Below are positions 6,462-13,751 of a stretch of 14,507 nt of DNA, in pieces. Origin of the DNA: JBDNIO01 sp041688215 (GTDB lineage Bacteria > Pseudomonadota > Gammaproteobacteria > Nevskiales > Salinisphaeraceae); NCBI GenBank assembly GCA_041688215.1, contig JBDNIO010000175.1, positions 1-14,507 on the forward strand. Reading direction: 5' to 3'. The number at the start of each line of letters is the position of its first letter. Positions within the stretch are counted from its first letter, which is position 1. The notes beneath the pieces are model-generated. The model was not told the DNA's origin and ran no database searches. It worked only from the letters and a program-made list of their open reading frames with translations. The translations under genes were made by a program, and so were the position numbers.

Positions 6462-9400
6462 TAGCGACGTAACTCCTGCCAAGTACGACGGCCTTCCTGT
6501 ATTCCTGACGGAAGAACCTCGGACGCGTCGTTGCCGTTGGTCAGCAGGAATACTGCGAAATCAAGCCCGAAAGTGCTGATGATGCCGGCCTGACCTGGCG
6601 CACCGCCGATATACCCACGCCCGGAGGCGCCTACCCGTTCGCCGTCGTTATCAAAGCGGTCGTTATCGTTGAACTTGCGGTCACCGTTTACATCCAGCAC
6701 AGGGGAGTCGGTGCGCCCGCCGGTTTCGGCATCCACAATCATGAAGAAGCCAGTGCCACCTACTTCGCAAGTTATGTTACTGGGTATCAGTGTGCTGAAT
6801 AGCACATTGCCGCCACGCAGGGTGGCATCGGTGACCACCATTTCGCCGCTGTTGGCAGACAGGTCAAGCACCCAGCCACGTTTGTTCGCGCCACTGTCTG
6901 CGGCTGCCTCATCATCGGTTTGCTGGTACTGAACTACGTTGTCGGAAACGATTCGGAAGCCACTGCCATTGGCACCGACCGTTTGCAGTATGCTTTGGGT
7001 TGTTAAACGACTGCGTGGGAAGCCGTTGGAGATATTAGTTTCGAAAGCCGAGTTTTCGACTGAAAACACGCTGAAATCCCAGATACCGTAAAAGCTGTTC
7101 AGGTCGTCGGTTCGCGGCGTACTGTCGGCGTTTTCAAAATATTTTCCGGTGCCGAAATACACCATAACCCCCTGTTCCAGCCCAAAGGGATGTGCGCCTA
7201 CCTGGGGTTCGATAGTAATGGGTTGCCGGTTATCGTCGGCATCGCGTGCGGTAAATAACGGTTCCGGGGCCGCCGCTGTGCCAAAGCCCACCGCCCAGTT
7301 GTTGGTGTTGGTTGAAGTTAAATCGAACTTCCAGACGTTGCCATACAGGTCGCCTGCGTAAACGTAATCTGTCAGGAAGTCGCCATCGAGGTCCACCGGA
7401 GATACGCTGGAAAGGCCATTTGATGTAGGTGGATTGCCATTGCCCGGAGTCGCTCGGGTGTCTATTTTTTTGATCAGGGTGCCGGTCGCCAGGTCCACAA
7501 CGAATAGCACCGCACTTTCATTGTCGCTGTTGTAGCCATTGCCGAATATGGCAGCCCAGCCGCCGCTATGCAGGCGAACAATGGCGGGCTCGCTGAAGGT
7601 AAAGCCCAGATCATCGTTATCGGTAAACTCCCACATCACGGTGTCGCCCGGCTCGGCCTCGCTGAAGTCCTCCGGGTCGGTAACATCGAGCGCGAAGACG
7701 CTTTTACCGCCGGTGCGCAGCCCGCTTACCAGTACCGACCGCCACTGCGCGCCATTGCCGCGGTTGATAACGGCGTCCCCAACAATGGGGCTGCCGTCCA
7801 CAAAGAATTCGTGGTCGTAGTCCAGCTCTGCCAGTGCAGGTAATTTGGTGAGCACAGCTTCTGGAATAAAAGCGAGACGCTCTTCGCCAGTGTCGGCATC
7901 AAAGCCATGCAGCATGCCGTCGTTGGCACCGACATAGACCGTCGGGGTACGGTTTGCCTGGCTGCGAATGAAGTCTGTCCCGGCGGCGGGATTACGATAG
8001 GCCATTACGCCATCTTCGGGCGTAGCTTCTACTTCGTTAAGAGCGTCGCGCCAATCTACAGGATAGCGGATGCGGCTTGGCTCGCCTACATACACTGGGC
8101 TCGAATTTACGATATCGCCCAGAATCGTATCGCGGTTGCGATATTTTACAGCTGCGTCGTTGGGCGCTCTGGATTGCTCCAGGCTGCGGCTACCGCGCAG
8201 GTATTCCAGTAACGACAGGTTTAATGCATCCTCATAGTCGGCCGGGAATGAATTGGCACGAAATGCAGCGGGGTCGCCATTTATACGAGTCAATATTGTT
8301 CTATCATTGGCCGCTCCACGCTCGTCCAGTTCGGTAGCGGCGCTCCATTCAGTTCCACACAGAATACCAACGTCATCACCGCTGCCGTTGTTGAATGGCG
8401 TGCAGTTACCATTGCCGCTGCCGTCGGAGATTGATCGACTTACCAGATCGCCGCTCCAGCGACCGCTGCTGAAGCTGGCCTGAAACAGGCGCGATTCTGC
8501 CGAGATCGCACGGCTGTTGAAAGACAACGCCGAGGCCGAACCGGTACGCGATTCGATATTCGCCAGCGCCGCGCCAAACTGATCGGCTATGTCTCGTGGG
8601 GTTTGTGCGTTCAGTAACTGGCCGCGCGAGTTGATTGTGGCGTGCCAGAGGTCGTCTATCTGCTCGGGCCCGCGTTCCCCAAAATCCAACACACTCCAGT
8701 CGGGCGGATGGGTGAAAGGATCGGCGGTGGCGTCTTCATCCACGCCGAAAATCCGGCCTTGCTGGCCCAGGGTTACACCGAAGGTGACCATGTGCAGGTT
8801 TCTGTTGCAGTCCAGGCTTGGGCTGGGGCAACCGCCGGGTACGTTGACCAGGCCCTTGTCAAAACCGGCTGCGCGCCCAAGTGTGTGCAGGGTCTCGTAG
8901 AAATACATGCCGATATCAGCCATGGTGTTTTCGTCAGTATCCGCAAACGGTGGGCCATTATCGCCGTCGGTATTGCCTACGCCGGCGCCGGTATAGATTG
9001 TGGCGTAACCGTCTGTAAACAGCACGGCGAAATTCTGCTGGCAGGATTCCTGAATGATGTCGTCATTAGTGGCAATTTGATCGCCCAGATGCCGCATTGC
9101 CTGGCGGTTGGGCGTACCACCGCTATTACCGCCATAGCTGTAAATGGTGTCGTAGAAACTGCGACGCTCGGCCGGCACACTCAAATCCAGCATATTCAGG
9201 TTGTTGCGATTATTGATGGTGCAACTGCCCACGCGAGCGAAATCCACATTGGCAAATGATTCAACAATCCCGCCCCGCACCGCCAGATGCCGCTTGCGAT
9301 AGTACTGAAACCAGTTGGCGAAATTTTGCATCATGCTCTGGTAAGAGGCGACATCTTCACCATTGGAGAAATTTATCAGGCGTATCTCGTAGCCGAATAA

Positions 9401-10264
9401 CCTGGAACCATCGGGTGCCTGGCCGGAGAGGGGTTCTGCGGTATAGCCGAAGGAACCGGGAAGTTCTTCTGCCAGATAAAACGTGGCCGGGAAATAACCG
9501 ATGCGTTGATTAGTCGTTGAATTAATAGCTTGCTCGCTATTGCTGGGCTGGCAATTATCACCGGTGCGTGAACCGGCGGGCAGTATCATGCCATCGAACA
9601 TTCGGAAAGTGCGGTTACCGCTATCCGAGCATATTGTTTGTGTCAGGGTTTGTGTCAGGTCGAAGGTAAAGTTGCCCTCAATGGGGTCGGATTGGGCATT
9701 TTCGGAATCTGCCGCTGGCAAGCGCCCACCCGTTTGCGGGTCAATCCAGGGGCGGTAAATAATCGGTTCAATTGCGCCGGTGTCGGCGTTTACATTGTAG
9801 GGGTCGAAATAGGCCTTGTTGAAATCGGGGGAGCGAGCATAGGCAAATTGGGGAATGGGCGGTATGGCGTAATGGTCATTGCTGCTGTCTTGGTATATGC
9901 GATTACCTGTGCCGGTGCCGTTGGGAAACAGGTAGACATATTTTTTCCAGGTGCCGTTGGCGCCACCGCTTTCGTTAATACGCGGGGCGATGAAGGTTTC
10001 GTCGCCACGCGTGATCTCACCTACAAAGCTGCGCGCGCTGGTATTCCACCACAAGGCGCCGTCATTGGTTTCGAAGATAACCTCAGAATCCATACTGCCT
10101 GAATCGTCAACTGCCAGCACGATATTCGGCGGCACGTTGTTGGTAACAAATAGCGGCTTATCGGCGATATCCAGTTCCTGCGCCAGGGCGGGCAGGGTGA
10201 GCAGGCAGGCCACCAGCCCGGCTAGAACTGCCCCAGGACGCGATAACTTATTATTTATGTGCAT
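6461..10264 (-). CDS. pilY1: Type IV pilus tip protein PilY1 (vWA and beta-propeller domains)
   Basis: A 1267-residue secreted pilus-tip adhesin and surface sensor. A signal peptide is visible at 1-29 (hydrophobic core, cleavage probably after ALA). The von Willebrand A domain carries the metal-site motif DDSGS at 53-57, a GGT about residue 384 and LFTDG about 418. The C-terminal beta-propeller begins near VYVGANDGMLHGFD (about 770) and holds the calcium-loop sequence DLDGDFLTD at 958-966, within the YVYAGDLYGNVWKFD hallmark. Another EF-hand-like loop, DVNGDRKFNDND, is at 1191-1202. An RGD occurs at 86-88. The ATG at 10264 has GGAAG 7 bases upstream and lies 25 bp after the pilX stop. PilY1 with the minor pilins caps and primes the pilus and modulates retraction. 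Codon reading is open throughout, so the protein is probably functional. Confidence 0.95.
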   Translation of the reverse strand: MHINNKLSRPGAVLAGLVACLLTLPALAQELDIADKPLFVTNNVPPNIVLAVDDSGSMDSEVIFETNDGALWWNTSARSFVGEITRGDETFIAPRINESGGANGTWKKYVYLFPNGTGTGNRIYQDSSNDHYAIPPIPQFAYARSPDFNKAYFDPYNVNADTGAIEPIIYRPWIDPQTGGRLPAADSENAQSDPIEGNFTFDLTQTLTQTICSDSGNRTFRMFDGMILPAGSRTGDNCQPSNSEQAINSTTNQRIGYFPATFYLAEELPGSFGYTAEPLSGQAPDGSRLFGYEIRLINFSNGEDVASYQSMMQNFANWFQYYRKRHLAVRGGIVESFANVDFARVGSCTINNRNNLNMLDLSVPAERRSFYDTIYSYGGNSGGTPNRQAMRHLGDQIATNDDIIQESCQQNFAVLFTDGYATIYTGAGVGNTDGDNGPPFADTDENTMADIGMYFYETLHTLGRAAGFDKGLVNVPGGCPSPSLDCNRNLHMVTFGVTLGQQGRIFGVDEDATADPFTHPPDWSVLDFGERGPEQIDDLWHATINSRGQLLNAQTPRDIADQFGAALANIESRTGSASALSFNSRAISAESRLFQASFSSGRWSGDLVSRSISDGSGNGNCTPFNNGSGDDVGILCGTEWSAATELDERGAANDRTILTRINGDPAAFRANSFPADYEDALNLSLLEYLRGSRSLEQSRAPNDAAVKYRNRDTILGDIVNSSPVYVGEPSRIRYPVDWRDALNEVEATPEDGVMAYRNPAAGTDFIRSQANRTPTVYVGANDGMLHGFDADTGEERLAFIPEAVLTKLPALAELDYDHEFFVDGSPIVGDAVINRGNGAQWRSVLVSGLRTGGKSVFALDVTDPEDFSEAEPGDTVMWEFTDNDDLGFTFSEPAIVRLHSGGWAAIFGNGYNSDNESAVLFVVDLATGTLIKKIDTRATPGNGNPPTSNGLSSVSPVDLDGDFLTDYVYAGDLYGNVWKFDLTSTNTNNWAVGFGTAAAPEPLFTARDADDNRQPITIEPQVGAHPFGLEQGVMVYFGTGKYFENADSTPRTDDLNSFYGIWDFSVFSVENSAFETNISNGFPRSRLTTQSILQTVGANGSGFRIVSDNVVQYQQTDDEAAADSGANKRGWVLDLSANSGEMVVTDATLRGGNVLFSTLIPSNITCEVGGTGFFMIVDAETGGRTDSPVLDVNGDRKFNDNDRFDNDGERVGASGRGYIGGAPGQAGIISTFGLDFAVFLLTNGNDASEVLPSGIQEGRRTWQELRR

Positions 10265-10289
10265 GTTGTTTCTTCCGTCTGATGGCAGA

Positions 10290-10880
10290 CTAATATTGTT
10301 TTGCGTATTGGCTTTGCACCACGGTAACGGCGGAGGGCTTGCCGCCCTGGGCGCGGCTGGTTACGCGATACATTGCAGCACCTAATGCAGTGGCATTGGA
10401 TTCCGGGTCCAGGTTATCCGGTTTGAATTGCAATTCTTCAATGAACATCTGGGGCGCCGCGATCAGAGTATCGTCAAACGGCAGGCCGAAGGGCGTCGCG
10501 ACGGAGTCATTGGCATCGTCGGGATCATCAATCCAGAGGCTTTCCGAGAGAAAAACACTGGTGTCTTCGCTGCCGATAGGCCCGTCTTTCTTCCACAGAT
10601 ACCATTGGATGTCATCAGCGTTACCCAGCGCCGGAGTCGGGTCATACATGAAGTTTTCGCCTGTCACTGGGTATTTTTTTAAACGCGCCAGTCGGTTCTC
10701 CCCATCACGCAGGCCGGCATCCGCCGCTTCCTGGGCGCGTGTCTGTTCACGCAGGTTGGAAGCCATCTGCTCCTGCAGAGTTGCCGAACCCATGGTAGAC
10801 AGAGCCAAAAGGGTAATAACCAGCAGAAAGATAAGTCCGGTAACTAATACAAAACCCTTGTTTTTATTTGAACGTTGCAT
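10290..10880 (-). CDS. pilX: Type IV pilus minor pilin PilX
   Basis: A 196-residue minor pilin of the PilX family. The leader MQRSNKNKG precedes FVLVTGLIFLLVITLLALS, a long hydrophobic helix with Thr, not Glu, at mature +5. It is followed by the family pattern QEQMASNLREQTRAQEAADAG at about 36-56, with AxxAAxAGxRxGE typical of PilX proteins. The globular part is variable and ends with VTSRAQGGKPSAVTVVQSQY. The ATG at 10880 is two bases after the pilW stop (TAATTATG), so translation is probably coupled; no strong ribosome site is seen. In the known assembly model PilX links PilY1 to the other minor pilins. Confidence 0.92.
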   Translation of the reverse strand: MQRSNKNKGFVLVTGLIFLLVITLLALSTMGSATLQEQMASNLREQTRAQEAADAGLRDGENRLARLKKYPVTGENFMYDPTPALGNADDIQWYLWKKDGPIGSEDTSVFLSESLWIDDPDDANDSVATPFGLPFDDTLIAAPQMFIEELQFKPDNLDPESNATALGAAMYRVTSRAQGGKPSAVTVVQSQYAKQY

Positions 10881-10882
10881 AA

Positions 10883-11668
10883 TTAATTCAGCCGGTTACG
10901 CAGCGCGATGAGTTGTTCAACGAGCTGATACTGGCGCCGATCCGTGCGTGTGACATCCCCATTGAGAAATTTGAAAGTCTGGGTGCTCGATTCGGTACGT
11001 ACGTTGCCCGCCGTTGCAATCAGTAGCTGCACACGCACGCTTTTAACCCGTTCAAAATTGGCAGCCGCGGCATTCTGATAGCGGTCTACCGAGCCGTCGC
11101 CGTTGCTGTCCACCCCGTATTCGATTTGCATGTTCTCGACGTTCTCTATAAGGGGTTGCGCGGGCGCGGCGTCGGTAAATACATCGCAACGCAAAACCCC
11201 ATCGACTATGGAATATTCAAAATCTGTTATTTCGGGCAGATCGTCCGCGGTGCGTATCTTTTCATCGGTGCTCTCGTCGGTTACTTCTCGCCCCAGGCAA
11301 TCATAAGCACGCCCTGAGGCTTGATTGGGAAGGCTGACTGCCTGAAAACGGATGCGTAAGGTATCGGGTGTGGTGGCATTGCCGCCTTCGGTACCACTTA
11401 TGACGGGGTCTGCGCCAAATATGTCTTTTTCGTCCTTGAATCCATCCAGGTAATAGCCCGTATGGCCTAAGGTGCTGCCTAGCATATACCCCGCCAGCCG
11501 GCTGTTTTGCTGGAGGTCGGCTTGTAGTCGCTGCGCCACAAAACTTTCGCGGTTACCGAGCAGAATTTGCAGGATACCGCCCAGTAGCAATAACCCGATC
11601 ACCATTGCAATCATTAGCTCTACGAGGCTAAAACCAGATTCTTTTGAGTTGACTGGGGATTTATTCAT
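10883..11668 (-). CDS. pilW: Type IV pilus minor pilin PilW
   Basis: A 261-residue PilW-type prepilin. The ATG at 11668 gives a 12-residue leader MNKSPVNSKESG cleaved before FSLVELMIAMVIGLLLLGGI, with Glu at +5. It is followed by QILLGNRESFVAQRLQADLQ and a large globular domain with two or more cysteines, typical of PilW. A further upstream ATG at 11734 would add 22 residues, but the 11668 start forms an ATGA overlap with the pilV stop and a normal leader, so it is preferred. The predicted role is as a core minor pilin of the priming complex with PilV, PilX and PilY1. Confidence 0.92.
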   Translation of the reverse strand: MNKSPVNSKESGFSLVELMIAMVIGLLLLGGILQILLGNRESFVAQRLQADLQQNSRLAGYMLGSTLGHTGYYLDGFKDEKDIFGADPVISGTEGGNATTPDTLRIRFQAVSLPNQASGRAYDCLGREVTDESTDEKIRTADDLPEITDFEYSIVDGVLRCDVFTDAAPAQPLIENVENMQIEYGVDSNGDGSVDRYQNAAAANFERVKSVRVQLLIATAGNVRTESSTQTFKFLNGDVTRTDRRQYQLVEQLIALRNRLN

Positions 11669-12213
11669 GGCAGGAAGGTTGTCTGGAAACAGCGGTCGGT
11701 TACGTTGTCGCCAGCGTCGTTGAAAGCGGTGCATTTGTCGTTGGCGCCCTCACGGTCTGCCACTTTGTCGGATTCCGACCATAAGATGCTGATTACATGT
11801 GGCGAACTGAGGCTGCATGCGTCTGCATCTCCGGTATCTGCATCAACACACTGAACCCGCCCCCGGCCATTGGGCAGGAGGCGGCTGAGGCCCAGATCCC
11901 ACTGATAAGCATCGAAGCTGGCCATCTGTGCCGGGGTGCACACACTGCTCGCGCAGTCGTCGCTCGGTGCAGTGCCGGCAGCAGGGTTATTAACGTCCGC
12001 ATAGCTATTGCTGTTCAGGCCTGCGGGATTGGCACGCATACGTTCGGCCATGTTGTCGGCCGCCATGGTGGCTATACTGCGCGCGTTAGATACCTGAGTA
12101 TTCGCAATATTCAAAGTCTGCAATCCAAGCAGACCAAGCAGGCCGATAGAAACCACCACCAGCGTCACCAACGCTTCCAGCAAGGTGAAACCTCTCCCGC
12201 TTTCAGGATTCAT
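11665..12213 (-). CDS. pilV: Type IV pilus minor pilin PilV
   Basis: A 182-residue PilV-type prepilin. The leader MNPESGRG is followed by FTLLEALVTLVVVSIGLLGLLGLQ, with Glu at +5 and the GLLGLLGLQ run that is characteristic of PilV/GspI relatives. Then comes ANTQVSNARSIATMAADNMAERMRAN, again typical. The globular domain holds six or so cysteines, including DDCASSVCTP and VQCVDAD. The ATG at 12213 overlaps the fimT stop as ATGA, and the stop overlaps the pilW start the same way, so the three are co-translated. Works with FimT/FimU, PilW and PilX at the pilus tip. Confidence 0.92.
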   Translation of the reverse strand: MNPESGRGFTLLEALVTLVVVSIGLLGLLGLQTLNIANTQVSNARSIATMAADNMAERMRANPAGLNSNSYADVNNPAAGTAPSDDCASSVCTPAQMASFDAYQWDLGLSRLLPNGRGRVQCVDADTGDADACSLSSPHVISILWSESDKVADREGANDKCTAFNDAGDNVTDRCFQTTFLP

Positions 12214-12761
12214 GGACTACAACTCGCGTCGCTAACATGCTCACTACGTACGCGGCCACTGGCGCTGATTACTAGATTGGTTGCATTACCATCATCGGCG
12301 TCACAAAAGGTCAGAGTGCCGAAATTGCCGAGCGCGAAGCCATTGCTGTCAAAACGCACTTGGTTTGCAACATTTCTGTTCCCGGCTATCGTAATATTGG
12401 TCGCCATACCCTGATGGACTCGCAGGATATCGGTTGCTGCTGGAAGCCTATCGTCATCGAGATCGTTATAAACTAGCCAGCCTTGTTGCCAACCCACACT
12501 ATTGGTCGTACAGGTTTTATCGTTATCGGTTTTGCAAACCCGAACTGGATTGCCCCGCGTAATTGATTCGCTGCGCGCATAATTTAAATCTGCCAGGAGA
12601 TGGTTAACCTGTGCCGCTATACTGTTACGGTTAATCGTGGCGCGATAGGAGGGTATGGCAATAGCAAGGAAGATGGCGGCGACTGATAGCGTTACCAACA
12701 ACTCGATCAGCGTAAAGCCGCGTAGGCGGCGACCGTTAATTTTTGGCTGGCAAACATGCAC
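12210..12761 (-). CDS. fimT: Type IV pilus minor pilin FimT/FimU (GspH-type)
   Basis: First gene of the minor-pilin operon, 183 residues. The leader of 15 residues ends RRLRG before FTLIELLVTLSVAAIFLAIAI, with Glu at +5. This is followed by PSY and the GspH/FimT pattern LLADLNYARSESITRGNPVRVC at about 60-81, and WQQGWLVYND. The start is GTG at 12761: an ideal GAGGAG lies 8 bases upstream, while the nearby ATG at 12757 is in another frame. Whether it should be called FimT or FimU cannot be settled by eye; only one such gene is present, whereas Pseudomonas aeruginosa has both. FimT proteins of some competent bacteria bind incoming DNA through basic C-terminal residues; the C-terminus here, SGRVRSEHVSDASCSP, is only mildly basic. 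A TATAAC box at 12777-12782 lacks a matching -35. Confidence 0.87.
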   Translation of the reverse strand: MHVCQPKINGRRLRGFTLIELLVTLSVAAIFLAIAIPSYRATINRNSIAAQVNHLLADLNYARSESITRGNPVRVCKTDNDKTCTTNSVGWQQGWLVYNDLDDDRLPAATDILRVHQGMATNITIAGNRNVANQVRFDSNGFALGNFGTLTFCDADDGNATNLVISASGRVRSEHVSDASCSP

Positions 12762-12769
12762 GCTCTGTG

Positions 12770-12775
12770 CTCCTC
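12770..12775 (-). promoter_or_regulatory. Shine-Dalgarno site deciding the fimT GTG start
   Basis: GAGGAG on the minus strand, 8 bases before the GTG at 12761-12759. It is the strongest ribosome site in the operon and selects the GTG over the out-of-frame ATG four bases further in. Later genes of the operon rely mostly on overlapping stops. Confidence 0.75.
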
Positions 12776-12901
12776 GTTATAATCCTTTCATCCTGCCTCA
12801 TACATTAATTTGCATAAAATTGCGCGGCTGTGATTTGCCGACGAATGTTAGCGGTGCGCCGATAAACGGTGTGCGAAAAGACGCAAGAGGGCACCAAACC
12901 A

Positions 12902-13368
12902 GTGTATCGACACTCCATAAGCTTGCTTGACTTCCTGATATTGCTCGCGATCCTGATTTGCGTGGGCCTGTATTTTTATCCAAAAGCAGGCACTGACGCG
13001 CAGGCTGAACGGCGTGAGCAGGGTCAGGTGGCTTTGGTAAAACTGGTGCGTGCGATGCATATCTACAAGCAGAAAAATGGCACCTACGCCGGCGCCGCAG
13101 GCTCTGAGGCGGAACCACAAATAGAAGGCTCTCCGCCGAAGTACCTGGTAAGGGGGCGCAAACTTATTATCGTCTGCGCATTGCCTTTGCAAACGAGCTG
13201 GGATTCGAGGTCCGCGCGGTGCCGGTCGGGCAACAGATAGCGGATGCCTGCGGCACGCTTACCCTGACTTCAACCTACGCAGGCGGCATGTTGAATGCAG
13301 CGGATAATTGGCGCCGGGCCGATTGCTGGACTATTCCGTTGCAGCAGGCGAGCGCCAGTTCGTCATGA
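12902..13368 (+). pseudogene. Divergent PilE-like pilin gene, frameshifted
   Basis: Divergent from fimT. The first frame gives a pilin-like N-terminus, RHSISLLDFLILLAILICVG then LYFYP, followed by a helical region with AERREQGQVALVKLVRAMHI and KQKNGTY. After a G5 run at 13152-13156 that frame loses all resemblance to pilins. The -1 frame continues as AQTYYRLRIAFANELGFEVR, then CGTLTLTS, and ends in ADCW plus a short tail at a TGA (13366-13368), matching the CGTL...DCW end of the intact PilE. Adding one G restores one reading frame. GTG 12902 has AAGAGG 11 bases upstream and gives a five-residue leader; a GTG at 12869 is also in frame. The residue before the expected cleavage point is Ser, not Gly, and +5 is Asp, so processing by the prepilin peptidase is doubtful. 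It may be a decaying pilin paralogue or carry a sequencing error. Confidence 0.74.
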
Positions 13369-13435
13369 ACAGCTTGCCAAGAGCACAGGCGAGGCCATTG
13401 ATTTCTGGGACATGCCAGAAAAATACCGACTTTAA

Positions 13436-13464
13436 TTGTCGGCTTAGCCTGCATTCTTTATACT
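13436..13464 (+). promoter_or_regulatory. Sigma-70 promoter of the tRNA-Thr gene
   Basis: TTGTCG at 13436-13441, a 17-bp spacer, and TATACT at 13459-13464, followed by a GC-rich discriminator (CCCGCGC). This layout is typical of stable-RNA promoters under stringent control. The tRNA begins 32 bases after the -10 box. Confidence 0.72.
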
Positions 13465-13496
13465 CCCGCGCTTGTTCGCAGTAAATGTACCCAAAT

Positions 13497-13572
13497 GCCG
13501 GGATAGCTCAGTTGGTAGAGCAGGCCACTCGTAATGGTCAGGTCGGGGGTTCGATTCCTCTTCCCGGCACCA
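13497..13572 (+). tRNA. thrW: tRNA-Thr (anticodon CGT)
   Basis: A full 76-nucleotide cloverleaf with encoded CCA. The acceptor stem pairs GCCGGGA with TCCCGGC; the D stem is GCTC/GAGC; the anticodon stem is GGCCA/TGGTC around the loop CTCGTAA, anticodon CGT at 13530-13532; and the T arm contains GGGGGTTCGATTCCTCT. It closely resembles E. coli thrW, which decodes ACG and is a known phage integration site. The T stem contains two G-T pairs, which could reflect replacement of the 3' end by an integrating element. The symbol is by analogy. Confidence 0.96.
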
Positions 13573-13604
13573 TTAAGTAATTTCAATTCGTCGCAGAATG
13601 TCTC

Positions 13605-13630
13605 AAAAGCCCGCCACCACGGGCATTTTT
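13605..13630 (+). terminator. Rho-independent terminator after the tRNA
   Basis: AAAA, then the stem GCCCG (13609-13613) and CGGGC (13620-13624) around CCACCA, then ATTTTT at 13625-13630. It lies 33 bases beyond the tRNA and ends that transcript, insulating the integrase downstream. Confidence 0.78.
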
Positions 13631-13681
13631 GTTGTCTATAGATGCATTTGGCGACTTACTGATTCGAACTGATGTCAAAAC

Positions 13682-13744
13682 GATACCCCAACTTGCGGAG
13701 TACGATCCGGGGTATATAATCAAATCTCCAATGTGATACCCCGG
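13682..13744 (+). promoter_or_regulatory. Integrase promoter with three GATACCCC boxes
   Basis: A consensus TATAAT lies at 13715-13720, with TTGCGG 16 bases upstream as a weak -35. The motif GATACCCC occurs at 13682-13689 and 13735-13742, and its inverse GGGGTATA at 13709-13716 abuts the -10 box. Such arrayed copies suggest a site for a repressor or for the integrase itself. The third copy runs into the CGGAG ribosome site of the integrase, 5 bases before its ATG. The binding protein is unknown. Confidence 0.5.
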
Positions 13745-13751
13745 AGATGCC

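Noticed and set aside
8642..9259. Plus-strand open frame of 205 codons inside pilY1
   Set aside because: Antisense to the vWA-domain coding region, with no recognisable domain; a shadow of the long GC-biased pilY1 gene.
11797..12414. Plus-strand open frame of 205 codons across pilV and fimT
   Set aside because: Opposite to two well-supported pilin genes and without family features.
13426..13442. Hairpin CCGAC-TTTAATT-GTCGG as a terminator of the pilE-like pseudogene
   Set aside because: On the plus strand no T run follows; the T run exists only on the minus strand, where no transcript is expected, and the hairpin overlaps the -35 box of the tRNA promoter.
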